Of a stretch of 11,656 nt of DNA, positions 1 through 7,348 are shown one piece after another. Origin of the DNA: Thermodesulfatator sp. (lineage in GTDB: Bacteria > Desulfobacterota > Thermodesulfobacteria > Thermodesulfobacteriales > Thermodesulfobacteriaceae); the NCBI GenBank assembly GCA_026993045.1, contig JALWWR010000196.1:1-11656 (forward strand). The letters are read 5' to 3'. Position 1 is the stretch's first letter; the number at the start of each line of letters is the position of its first letter. Both the position numbers and the translations under genes were made by a program. Below the pieces are notes generated by a model. That model had not been told where the DNA came from and did no database searches. It saw nothing but the letters and a program-made list of their open reading frames with translations.

Positions 1-707
1 ATAAGGCGCTCATGGAGAAGAGCGGCGTATACCAGCCAGAGGATGAGGGACCAGGTCTCTTTAGGATCCCAGCTCCAATAACTGCCCCAGGCTTTTTCGG
101 CCCAGAGGGCCCCGGTAATGATTCCCAAGGTGAGGAGGGGAAAGCCGTATTTGAGACATTGTTCGTTGATCCGATCCAAGGACTCCAAAGGCGGAAGCCT
201 CTTAAATATCCCCCCTAGGCGCTTGCGTTTGACCTGTCTTTCTTGCCAGAGGTACATGAAACCCGCCACGGCTGCCACTAAAAAGAAGGCGTAAGAAAGA
301 AGGGAAATGGTGGCGTGCACAGGGAACCAGAGGCTACGGAGCACCGGAGGTAGGGGAAAGATCTCCGAGGGCGAAATGGCTGAAGTGATCATTAAAAGAA
401 GCACTACCGGGAGGAGAAAGGTCCCCAGGGTATAGACTTTGGGGCCCCGGTAGGCGAAGAAGAAATAGACCCCCACCACCGCCCAGGCTAGAAAGGAGGA
501 GGCCTCATGAAAGGAGGTCAAGGGCGGGGCCTTTAGCACCCAGAGACGTCCCAAAAGGTTTAAGGTGTGGCAAACAAATCCGGTTCCCAAGACCCAGCGC
601 GCTCCCCGCAAGGCTTCGGGTTTTAAAGAATAAAAATAGATAAAAAAACCCACCGTAGAAACAGAATACAAAAGGAAGGCTAACTTGAAGAAAAATTCGC
701 TTGCCAT
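1..707 (-). CDS. ccsA: CcsA/CcsB (ResC)-type cytochrome c biogenesis protein, 3' end outside window
   Basis: Integral membrane protein of the system II cytochrome c maturation pathway, which moves and presents haem for covalent attachment to apocytochromes outside the inner membrane. The 235 codons present, read from ATG at 707, are almost all hydrophobic helices. The tryptophan-rich haem-handling signature WGSYWSWDPKETWSLI lies at residues 207-222, preceded by GFPLLTLGIITGALWAEKAW (188-207), a very close match to the family. Histidines H67 (SFHEASSF) and H131 (FPVHATISLLSYAFF) fit the conserved positions of this family. The stop codon lies beyond base 1; the last visible residues, LLHERL, are near the usual end, so perhaps 30-50 residues are missing. 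A GGCGAG stretch lies about 12 bases before the ATG, a weak ribosome binding site. It starts 36 bases after the RND pump gene on the same strand, so it may be cotranscribed, but its function is unrelated to efflux. Confidence 0.92.
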   Translation of the reverse strand, partial: MASEFFFKLAFLLYSVSTVGFFIYFYSLKPEALRGARWVLGTGFVCHTLNLLGRLWVLKAPPLTSFHEASSFLAWAVVGVYFFFAYRGPKVYTLGTFLLPVVLLLMITSAISPSEIFPLPPVLRSLWFPVHATISLLSYAFFLVAAVAGFMYLWQERQVKRKRLGGIFKRLPPLESLDRINEQCLKYGFPLLTLGIITGALWAEKAWGSYWSWDPKETWSLILWLVYAALLHERL

Positions 708-743
708 GCTTAAAACATACTCGCCTTTGGCCGGGGGGCAAGC

Positions 744-3700
744 TTAGAGCACCAGACGGCGTTCTTTTTTCATGCGGTGTTCCAGATAATAAAGGATGGG
801 GACCACCATACGGGAAAAGAGGGTGGAGGCTACTTCCCCTGACATAAGAGAAAGGGCCAGACCGTTAAAGATAGGATCGAACAAGATGACGAAACTTCCC
901 ACGATAACAGCCGCGGCTGTAAGCAGCATGGGCCGGAAACGAATGGCTCCGGCGTCAATTACAGCCTCCTCCAAAGGATAACCCTCTCGGAGACGTAACT
1001 CGGCAAAATCTGCCAGAATTATGGAGTTACGCACCACAATGCCAGCCCCGGCGATAAACCCGATCATAGAGGTGGCGGTGAAGAAGGAGCCGGTAAGGGC
1101 GTGGGCCGGAAGGATCCCGATGAGGGAGAGGGGGATGGGGGCCAGAATGACCAAGGGCACGGTATAGGATCTAAACCAGGCCACCACCAAGAGATAAATG
1201 AGGATAAGACAGGCCCCAAAGGCCAGGCCCAGATCTCGAAAGACCTCGTAAGTCACCTGCCACTCTCCGTCCCATTTAAGGGCCCATTCCTGTTCCGAAA
1301 AAGGTATCCGGGTATAGTAGACCTTTAAGGGCTGGCCGTCTGGGGTCTCAAGTTCTTTTAAGGCCCGATTGATCTTGAGAATACCGTAAATGGGGGCCTC
1401 TTCTTTTCCGGCCATGTCTCCTACTACGTAAACCACCCGATGGAGGTTTTTGTGATAGATGGGATGGGGGACCAGGGCCTTTTCCCAGCGGGCCATCTCA
1501 GAAAGGGGGATTAGCCGGCCTTCGGGGTTGCGGACCTTCAGTTCTGAAAGATCCGGCAGGGAAGATCTTCGGGCCTCCGGGAACCGCAGTCGCAAGAAGA
1601 CGTCTTCCCGGGCTTGAGGATCGTGAAAGAGCCCCAGCACCTTTCCCGGTAGGGCAATCTCTAAGACTTCCAGGATTCGCTTAGGGGTAACGCCAGCCAG
1701 AGAGGCCTTGGTCCGGTCGATCTTAAGGCGCCATTCGGTCTGGGGTTCAGTCATATACCAATCCACGTCCACCACCCCGGGGGTCTTCTCAAAGATCTGA
1801 CGCACCTTCCGGGCCAGTTGGATCTGATCCTCATAGCGTGGACCATAAATCTCCGCCACCAAAGACTGAAGGACCGGGGGGCCGGGGGGGATCTCGGCCA
1901 CCGTGACCCGGGCCCCATAGCGCTGGGCAATGGCCGTAACTAAAGGCCGGATCTTTTTGGCTATTTCGTGACTCTGGAGAGAACGTTTTTGTTTGGGGAC
2001 CAGGTTGACCTGCAGGTCGGCGATATGGTCCCCTTGGCGCAGATAATAGTGACGAATCAGACCGTTAAAATTAAAAGGAGAGGCCGTGCCTACGTAAAGT
2101 TCTACATCGGTGATATAAGGTTCCTGCATCAAGGCCTGGGCCACCTCCTCGGCTACCTGGGCCGTGGTCTCTAAGGCCGTGCCCTCGGGAAGATCTAATA
2201 GCACCTGAAACTCGCTCTTGTTATCAAAGGGGAGCATTTTCACGTAGACCAACTTGAAATAAATGAGGCTACAAGAGAGGAGGAAGAGGATTCCCACCCC
2301 TAATAGGAAACTCCAGCGCCAAAGGGGGCTTTTTAGGAGGTGTCCCATCAGCCAGCGGTAAAGCCGGGTGAGGGTGGTTTCCCGATGTTCGTGTTTTAAG
2401 GTTTTAGGTAACAGATGGTAGGCGGTCCAAGGGGTGATCACAAAGGCCACCGCCATGGAAAGGAGCATGGCCACCGAGGCCCCCACCGGCATGGGACGCA
2501 TATAAGGCCCCATGAGGCCCCGCACAAATCCCATAGGGGCGATGGCTGCGATAACCGTCAGGGTGGCCAGGATCAAGGGGGCCCGGACCTCGTTTACGGC
2601 CCGCACAATGATCTCCCGGAAGGGACGTCCGGCGTTTTCCGGAAGATGGAGGTGCCGGACAATGTTTTCCACGTCCACAATGGGGTCGTCTACCAGGATA
2701 CCAATACAAAAGATCAAGGCGAAAAGGGTGACCCGGTTCAAGGTGTAACCGTAAAGCCAGTACACCAAGAGAGTGATGGCCAAGGTCACTGGCACCGCCA
2801 CCAAGACCACCAAGCTGGCCCTAACCCCTAAGAAAAGAGCGATAAGGACCGCCACCGAAACGGTGGCGATGAGGAGGTGTTCTAGGAGTTCGTTGGTCTT
2901 TTCTCGAGCGGTCTCCCCGTAGTTCCGGGTGACCGTGATTTTCAAGTCTTCCGGGATAAGGTTCCCCTTGAGGGAGTCTATTTTTTCTAAGACCTTTTCC
3001 GCCAGTTTGGTGGCGTTCCAGCCTTTGCGCTTGGCCACCGCCAAGGTGACCGCCGGATAGAGTTTCCCCACCTCCCCTTCGATACCTTTTTCCGCTGCCG
3101 CTGGCCCTGGGACCAAAAATACGTAACTTTCCGGCCTCTCGGGACCATCTATAACCCGCGCTATGTCCCGAAGATAGACCGGTCGGCCAGCTACAGTCTT
3201 GATAACGGTGTTTTCAAGATCACGCACATCGTTAAAGAAACTCTGTAGCCTTACGTAGAAGACCTGGGAGTGGCGGCGATAGGGCCCTAGCAAGCGGGCT
3301 TGGTTTTGAGCGTAAAGGGCTTGGGCCACGTCTAAAGGATCCAGCCCTAAAGCGTAAATCTTTTCCGGTTCTAGCTCGATCCTTACCTCCCGTCGTAAGC
3401 CCCCTTTAATAAAGGTCTCGGAGATGCCGGGAATATTTCGGACCTCGTCGTCAATCCGAGCTACTAATTGTCGTAGTCTAAAAGGATCGTAGCCTGGTCC
3501 CCAAAAGGTGAGAGTCAAGATAGGGACGTCGTCGATGGAACGGGGCTTTAGGATAGGATGCGAACAGCCGGGAGGGATCCAATCTAGGTGTTGGTAAAGC
3601 TTGGTATAAGTTTTGACCAGACTTTCCTCTACGTCTTCTCCCACATAAAAACGGACCACGGTCAAGGCCCGTCCGTTATAGGCTGTAGAGTAGACGTACT

Positions 3701-3947
3701 CTACTCCGGGGATCTCCCATAGGAGTTTTTCCATGGGGAAGACCACCCGTTTTTCTATTTCGGAGGCGGTGGCCCCAGGCATCTCTACAAAGATGTCGAT
3801 CATGGGTACTACAATCTGGGGTTCTTCTTCGCTGGGGGTGTTGAGGATGGCCAGGACCCCCAAGCAGAGCATGGCCAGAATGATCAGAGGGGTGAGCTTA
3901 GAGTCGATAAAATAGTTAGTGATCCGGCCGATAAACCCGCCTTTCAT
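744..3947 (-). CDS. RND-family efflux pump inner-membrane subunit (AcrB-like, HAE1-type)
   Basis: Proton-driven inner-membrane pump of a tripartite efflux system. The 1067 residues match the usual RND length of about 1050. The layout is the expected duplication: TM1 (about 17-36), a large periplasmic loop (about 37-350), TM2-TM6 (about 355-512), a junction with TM7 (about 543-566), a second periplasmic loop (about 570-900), then TM8-TM12 (about 903-1053). TM4 holds the proton-relay pair D420-D421 in GILVDDPIVDVEN. This is the DD form of drug/solvent pumps rather than the DG form of CzcA metal pumps. In TM10 the motif GAGIVVRNSIILADF carries Arg973 where AcrB has Lys940. The substrate cannot be read from the sequence. 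Start ATG has an AAGGAG site 8 bases upstream and overlaps the adaptor's stop in ATGA. It is the last gene of the pump set. Confidence 0.95.
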   Translation of the reverse strand: MKGGFIGRITNYFIDSKLTPLIILAMLCLGVLAILNTPSEEEPQIVVPMIDIFVEMPGATASEIEKRVVFPMEKLLWEIPGVEYVYSTAYNGRALTVVRFYVGEDVEESLVKTYTKLYQHLDWIPPGCSHPILKPRSIDDVPILTLTFWGPGYDPFRLRQLVARIDDEVRNIPGISETFIKGGLRREVRIELEPEKIYALGLDPLDVAQALYAQNQARLLGPYRRHSQVFYVRLQSFFNDVRDLENTVIKTVAGRPVYLRDIARVIDGPERPESYVFLVPGPAAAEKGIEGEVGKLYPAVTLAVAKRKGWNATKLAEKVLEKIDSLKGNLIPEDLKITVTRNYGETAREKTNELLEHLLIATVSVAVLIALFLGVRASLVVLVAVPVTLAITLLVYWLYGYTLNRVTLFALIFCIGILVDDPIVDVENIVRHLHLPENAGRPFREIIVRAVNEVRAPLILATLTVIAAIAPMGFVRGLMGPYMRPMPVGASVAMLLSMAVAFVITPWTAYHLLPKTLKHEHRETTLTRLYRWLMGHLLKSPLWRWSFLLGVGILFLLSCSLIYFKLVYVKMLPFDNKSEFQVLLDLPEGTALETTAQVAEEVAQALMQEPYITDVELYVGTASPFNFNGLIRHYYLRQGDHIADLQVNLVPKQKRSLQSHEIAKKIRPLVTAIAQRYGARVTVAEIPPGPPVLQSLVAEIYGPRYEDQIQLARKVRQIFEKTPGVVDVDWYMTEPQTEWRLKIDRTKASLAGVTPKRILEVLEIALPGKVLGLFHDPQAREDVFLRLRFPEARRSSLPDLSELKVRNPEGRLIPLSEMARWEKALVPHPIYHKNLHRVVYVVGDMAGKEEAPIYGILKINRALKELETPDGQPLKVYYTRIPFSEQEWALKWDGEWQVTYEVFRDLGLAFGACLILIYLLVVAWFRSYTVPLVILAPIPLSLIGILPAHALTGSFFTATSMIGFIAGAGIVVRNSIILADFAELRLREGYPLEEAVIDAGAIRFRPMLLTAAAVIVGSFVILFDPIFNGLALSLMSGEVASTLFSRMVVPILYYLEHRMKKERRLVL

Positions 3948-5110
3948 GAAGCCTCTCCTTGGCTCACCCGGTCTCCTTCACGAAGCCCGGGAGGAGGACT
4001 CTGGACTACCCTCTCACCGGCCTTGAGTCCAGAGAGGATCTCCCAATAAAGCTCACAGGGCTCTTTTAGACATTGGGGCAGGAAACCCAAAGCCTGGGCA
4101 TAAAACTTTTTCCCTAGACGCAAGACCCGAAAATGTACTCTCCCTTTTGCATCCACGACATAGGCCCCTTTATAACCCTCCCTTTCAATTAAGGCCTTTT
4201 GGGGTAAAAGGAGGGCCCTTTCGGTCTTAAGGGGGACGAAGACCTCCAGGAAGGCTCCGGAAGTCCAAGCCTCTGAAGCCGGTAAAGCGGCTTTTACCGT
4301 GAAGGTGCGGCTCTGGGGATCGATTTCAGGCACTATTTCAGTTACCGCAACCCTAAAAAGGCGGCCCTGGAGGGAACGGACATAGATCTCTTTATCTCGG
4401 GTGAGATAGGCCTTAAGGCTTTCTTCGGGGTGAAAGATCACCTGCCAGCCGAGAGCCTGGTTTTCCATTTCAAGAAGGGCCTCTCCAGGGGAGACAAAGC
4501 TGCCTTCGTCTACCCATTTCTTAACTACTTTTCCTGCAAAAGGGGCCTTAAGGACGGTGTAACTCAGAAGGCTTTGAGTTTCAGCGATCTGAGAGCGAAC
4601 CTGATTAAGCCGGGCCACGGTCTGGGCCCTTAAGGCCTGCCAGGCCTCATAATCGGCCTTTCGGATCTCAAATTCTTCCTGGGTGGCCGCTTCTTTCTCA
4701 AAAAGCTTTCGGTAACGTTCAAATTCCGAGCGGGCCAGGCGCAGCCGGGCCTCTACCTCTGAAAGTTTCTTCTGGGTCGCGGCCAAAGCACTTCGGAGGG
4801 CCCTAAGCCGGGCCCGGATTTCCCGGTCGTCAATCCTTAACAGGATCTCCCCCTGGCGGACCACCGAACCTTCTCGCACTTTGAGGACCTTGAGAAACCC
4901 CCCTACCTTGGAGGAGATCTTGGCTCTTTGACGGGCTTCTACCACCCCTGGAAAACGCCGTAGCTCCAAAGTCTCCTGGGCCTTAAGCTCCCAAAGAGAG
5001 GCCTTAAAGGTGCGAGGTTCAGGACGGTGGGCTTGGGGTTCTTTAGACTTGCAGGCCCCCAACAAAAGCAAGAGACCCGCCAGGATTCCTGCTAGCCCTC
5101 TGTTTTTCAT
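3944..5110 (-). CDS. Efflux periplasmic adaptor (membrane fusion) lipoprotein
   Basis: Membrane fusion protein that joins the RND pump to the outer-membrane channel in the periplasm. The N-terminus is a lipoprotein signal with lipobox L-G-A-C, so Cys20 should be lipidated by Lgt and the mature protein anchored in the inner membrane. Two lipoyl-like half motifs are visible: ISSKVGGFLKVLKVREGSVV at about 65-84, and KAPFAGKVVKKWVDEGSFVS at about 188-207. They flank a charged alpha-helical hairpin (about 96-180, rich in Arg, Glu, Ala and Leu) that should form the coiled coil contacting the TolC-like partner. The rest is the beta-barrel and membrane-proximal part. Length 388 is normal. Both ends overlap neighbours by ATGA, which implies translational coupling in the order channel-adaptor-pump. 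The ribosome binding site GGAGG lies inside the end of the upstream gene. Confidence 0.95.
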   Translation of the reverse strand: MKNRGLAGILAGLLLLLGACKSKEPQAHRPEPRTFKASLWELKAQETLELRRFPGVVEARQRAKISSKVGGFLKVLKVREGSVVRQGEILLRIDDREIRARLRALRSALAATQKKLSEVEARLRLARSEFERYRKLFEKEAATQEEFEIRKADYEAWQALRAQTVARLNQVRSQIAETQSLLSYTVLKAPFAGKVVKKWVDEGSFVSPGEALLEMENQALGWQVIFHPEESLKAYLTRDKEIYVRSLQGRLFRVAVTEIVPEIDPQSRTFTVKAALPASEAWTSGAFLEVFVPLKTERALLLPQKALIEREGYKGAYVVDAKGRVHFRVLRLGKKFYAQALGFLPQCLKEPCELYWEILSGLKAGERVVQSPPPGLREGDRVSQGEAS

Positions 5111-6453
5111 GGCCTTCCTCCTTCAAGGGTGAGCCTTCCAGCCATATATCTTAGCCGGGCCCAAGCCTCCTGTACCTGGTAGCGGGCCTCTAGATTCAAA
5201 AGCTGGGCCCTTTTTAAGGCCGTTTGGGCCTGAAGGAGCTCCACCAGGAGCGAAAGACCGTGGGTGTATCGCTCCTGCAGGATGCGTAGACCTTCTTGGG
5301 CCTGGGCTACGGCCTTTTTGGTAACCTCTAGTTCCTTAAGGGCCGTCTGATAAGCGCTGTAGGCCTCCCGTACTTGATGTTCTACCTGACGTTGATACTG
5401 CTGGAAGCGGGATTCTTGGGCCAGGAGTCGGGCTCGGGCCTGGGAAAGGGCCGCTTGGTCCTGAAAACCCCGAAAAAGATTCCAGTTGAGTTCAGCCATA
5501 AAAAGGTAAGCTTCGCCATCGGCCCCTCCCGAAAAGGGGCCCTCAGCGTTTTTTTCATAAATCCCTTTCAAGTTGACCGAGGGCAGGAAACGCCAGCGGG
5601 CCTCTTTAACCCCAAGCCGGGCCTCTTTCACCTTGGAGGCCTCTAGCTTTAGGTCTGGACGCCTCTCACGGGCCTCTTTTATCCAGAATGAAAGGTCCGA
5701 GACTTGAGGAGGATGAAATAAACTTTCTTTTATCTCCCAAGAAGTTCCAAGAGGAAACCCCAAGGCCAGATTTAATTCTGAAAGGGCTACCTTTAGCTGG
5801 TGTTCCGCCGCGGCCAATTCCTTTTCCTGTCGAGCCAGATAGACCTGAGCCTCCAAAAGATCGGATTTTAAGGCCTTTCCAGCTTTATATCGTTGGGTGG
5901 CTAGTTTTAGATGGGCGCGGGCTGTTTCTACCGCCTTCTTTAAGACCTCTACCCTTTGCTGGGCTAGAAGAACCCGGAGATAGGCCCTTTCAGCTTCTAG
6001 GAAAAGTCTCTGTTTTAAAGCCTCCAGATAGAAACGAGCCTGTTTTAAACTGAGACGGGCCTTGGCTAGCCCTAAGATCTCCCGGCCTTGATTAAAAAGA
6101 GGTTGGGTGACCACCAACTGGCTCTTCCAGTTAGAGATCTCAGCCGGATGGTTGAGCCGATCCAAAAGGAAGTCCTCAGCCTTAAAATTTTCTTGGGCCA
6201 ACTTGTAACTGAAGACCTGCACCGGGCTGTCTGTGCGGGCATAAAGTTCCCGCAAATCGATCCGGGGCCAGAAGGCCCCTTTGGCCTGGCGGACTCCGGC
6301 CTGGGCCGCCTCCAATTCCTTCCGAGCCGCCTTAAGGAGAGGATGATTCTTTTCCACCAAAGCGTAAATTTGAGAGAGGGAGAGGGGTTCAGCCTCCGCT
6401 AACCTTAGGCCTCCCAAAACTAAAAGGAGAACCAACCCCCAAAACCTTTTCAT
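5107..6453 (-). CDS. TolC-like outer-membrane efflux channel protein
   Basis: Outer-membrane factor forming the exit duct of the tripartite pump. From the chosen ATG (6453) the product is 448 residues, with a signal peptide MKRFWGLVLLLVLGGLRLAEA likely cut after Ala21. Two tandem OEP repeats follow, each a long helical coiled-coil pair with inserted strands. The second repeat shows the typical AELNWNLFRGFQDQAALSQA motif (about residues 321-340) and a YTHGLSLLVELLQAQTAL segment, which resembles the family's Y-x-x-G-x-x-x-x-x-E-L-L/V-x-A motif. The start is fixed by a strong AAGGAGGT site four bases before ATG 6453. An in-frame ATG at 6483 would add ten residues ahead of the signal peptide and has no ribosome binding site. 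It lies 68 bases after the KptA-like gene on the same strand, with a possible promoter in the gap. Confidence 0.94.
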   Translation of the reverse strand: MKRFWGLVLLLVLGGLRLAEAEPLSLSQIYALVEKNHPLLKAARKELEAAQAGVRQAKGAFWPRIDLRELYARTDSPVQVFSYKLAQENFKAEDFLLDRLNHPAEISNWKSQLVVTQPLFNQGREILGLAKARLSLKQARFYLEALKQRLFLEAERAYLRVLLAQQRVEVLKKAVETARAHLKLATQRYKAGKALKSDLLEAQVYLARQEKELAAAEHQLKVALSELNLALGFPLGTSWEIKESLFHPPQVSDLSFWIKEARERRPDLKLEASKVKEARLGVKEARWRFLPSVNLKGIYEKNAEGPFSGGADGEAYLFMAELNWNLFRGFQDQAALSQARARLLAQESRFQQYQRQVEHQVREAYSAYQTALKELEVTKKAVAQAQEGLRILQERYTHGLSLLVELLQAQTALKRAQLLNLEARYQVQEAWARLRYMAGRLTLEGGRP

Positions 6454-6457
6454 ACCA

Positions 6458-6465
6458 ACCTCCTT
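6458..6465 (-). promoter_or_regulatory. Ribosome binding site fixing the tolC-like start
   Basis: AAGGAGGT on the minus strand, four bases before the ATG at 6453. It is a near-perfect complement of the 16S 3' end and decides for the 448-residue start over the ATG at 6483. Confidence 0.85.
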
Positions 6466-6472
6466 CCACCCC

Positions 6473-6500
6473 ACTATAACCATCTTTTCCTTTTAAACAA
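6473..6500 (-). promoter_or_regulatory. Possible sigma-70 promoter for the efflux genes
   Basis: On the minus strand TTGTTT (6500-6495) and TATAGT (6478-6473) are separated by 16 bases in the gap between the KptA-like gene and the tolC-like gene. The -10 box is good (5 of 6) but the -35 box is weak (3 of 6). The predicted transcript start, near 6466, would leave a leader of only about 13 bases, just containing the ribosome binding site. An imperfect inverted repeat (CCTTTTAAAC/GTTAAAGG, plus-strand 6489-6510) covers the -35 region and could bind a regulator. If real, the pump genes can be transcribed separately from the KptA-like gene. Confidence 0.3.
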
Positions 6501-6521
6501 GTGTTAAAGGATATGCGATCT

Positions 6522-7238
6522 TTACCAATCTCTCTTTTTCTTTTCTTTTCGGCCTATTTTCCAGGGCTTTTTCTTCTTTTTTCCGCGGGTAATTTTGCGA
6601 TAAGGGAGTTCTGGAAGCTGGGTATCTGGCCGGAAGGGTATGATAGGTTCGGGCTCTGGGGGTTCCTCTTTAGGTTTAGGGAGATGGCGAGCGCGGAACT
6701 TTTCGTCCACTTTCGGGCCGCGAAGGGCCTCTTTCGGGAGCCAAGTAGTAAGATAGAGTTTTTCGATAAAACGCAAAAAAACCGCCCCTGCTTGTCGGGC
6801 CAGGGTGGTGTCTACTTCCACTACCAAGGCCCCCCGGCGGCGGGCTAAGCGCTGGACCAGCTCCTGGTCTAAGGTGAGAAGCAGGGGCGTGGAGCCGGAC
6901 CAGCCTCTTTCGGCGACCTGGATCCAGGCCCGGGGTTTAATAGCGGTCCAAAGACGAGAAGGGAGGTCCTCGGTGTAAGCTGGGGGTTCATACCGGGGAG
7001 AGGCTTTGGCTTTCACCAAGGCCTTTCCCTCCAAATACTCAAACTCCTCCCGGGCGTATATTGAAAATAGACTCTCTAGCTCCTTACGCCTTACCCCTCT
7101 AAAACCTTCGGTTTCGGTAAGGGCCAAATGTAGATCTTTTAGCTTTACAAAACCTTCTTCATTGGGTAATAGACCGAATTCATCAGGGCGATAAAGTAAC
7201 ATGTAGAGGACCAGCTTTTTCAGACGTTGAAGATCCAT
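6522..7238 (-). CDS. KptA/Tpt1-like protein lacking the catalytic residues, with lysine-rich tail
   Basis: From ATG 7238 the product is 238 residues, cytosolic, with no signal or membrane segment. Residues 1-175 align by eye over the whole length of KptA/Tpt1 RNA 2'-phosphotransferase, the enzyme that removes a 2'-phosphate from RNA using NAD. Matches are LLYRPDEFGLLPNEEGFVKLKDL (N-terminal winged-helix lobe, KptA form RHKPExIGL...EGWxxxxxL), AREEFEYLEGKALVKAK (KKRFxxxxDGxxIRAxQGHS) and RRRGALVVEVDTTLARQAGAVFLRFIEKLYLTTWLPKEAL (RHGxPVVLxVxxxxMxxxGxxFxxxxNGVWLTxxVxxxFL). The catalytic Arg-His pair is Leu15-Tyr16, the third catalytic Arg is Glu65, the fourth falls at Ser116/Thr117, and YHGT is LWTA (96-99). 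It is therefore probably not a phosphotransferase. A Pro/Glu-rich linker (about 187-200) and a Lys-rich tail (219-237) follow, suggesting nucleic-acid binding. The start choice rests on AAGGAG ten bases upstream; the ATG at 7268 has none. Fold assignment fairly sure; function unknown. Confidence 0.72.
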   Translation of the reverse strand: MDLQRLKKLVLYMLLYRPDEFGLLPNEEGFVKLKDLHLALTETEGFRGVRRKELESLFSIYAREEFEYLEGKALVKAKASPRYEPPAYTEDLPSRLWTAIKPRAWIQVAERGWSGSTPLLLTLDQELVQRLARRRGALVVEVDTTLARQAGAVFLRFIEKLYLTTWLPKEALRGPKVDEKFRARHLPKPKEEPPEPEPIIPFRPDTQLPELPYRKITRGKKKKKPWKIGRKEKKKRDW

Positions 7239-7348
7239 TTTTGACTTTCTCCTTTTGATGTTTAACATTTAAAAAAGGCTTGGCAAAGGGCTTTTTATTT
7301 GTTAAAAACAATAAGCTTAAACCTTACAAGAAGGGTGGGTGAGAGCGT
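7239..7348. promoter_or_regulatory. Divergent intergenic region between the KptA-like gene and the sigma factor gene
   Basis: This AT-rich 110-base gap must hold the start signals for both directions. Toward the sigma factor gene, TTGGCA (7280-7285) followed after 17 bases by TAAAAA (7303-7308) is a weak promoter candidate. The GGTGA stretch at 7338-7342 is a plausible ribosome binding site six bases before ATG 7349. Two short palindromes are visible: ATGTT-T-AACAT (7258-7268) and TTGTT-AAA-AACAA (7299-7311). They share a GTT...AAC core and could be operator half-sites, or chance in AT-rich DNA. No convincing promoter is visible toward the KptA-like gene. Confidence 0.4.
7249..7254 (-). promoter_or_regulatory. 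Ribosome binding site fixing the KptA-like start
   Basis: AAGGAG on the minus strand, ten bases before ATG 7238. The alternative in-frame ATG at 7268 has no such site and would place this motif inside the coding region. Confidence 0.6.

Noticed and set aside
505..741. A 78-residue open frame on the minus strand covering the ccsA start.
   Set aside because: It is out of frame with the CcsA reading, which carries unmistakable family motifs, and its own translation has no recognisable feature.
2404..2831. Open frames of about 80-140 residues on both strands inside the RND gene.
   Set aside because: Their compositions (runs of Gly, His, Arg and Pro) are typical of shadows of a GC-rich coding region, and the RND frame is certain.
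5521..5541. Inverted repeat GGCCCCT/AGGGGCC with a 7-base loop in the tolC-like gene.
   Set aside because: Only 7 bp in a GGCC-rich region, no T-run, central in a coding region; expected by chance.
6454..6483. A longer tolC-like start at 6483.
   Set aside because: It lacks a ribosome binding site, would place ten residues before a good signal peptide, and ATG 6453 has a near-perfect AAGGAGGT.
6522..7238. Calling the KptA-like gene a working RNA 2'-phosphotransferase.
   Set aside because: The Arg-His pair, both other catalytic arginines and the YHGT motif are all replaced in my alignment.
7280..7297. TGGCAAAGGGCTTTTT upstream of the sigma factor gene as a sigma-54 promoter.
   Set aside because: The GG at 7282-7283 has no GC at the required spacing downstream; bases 7294-7295 are TT.
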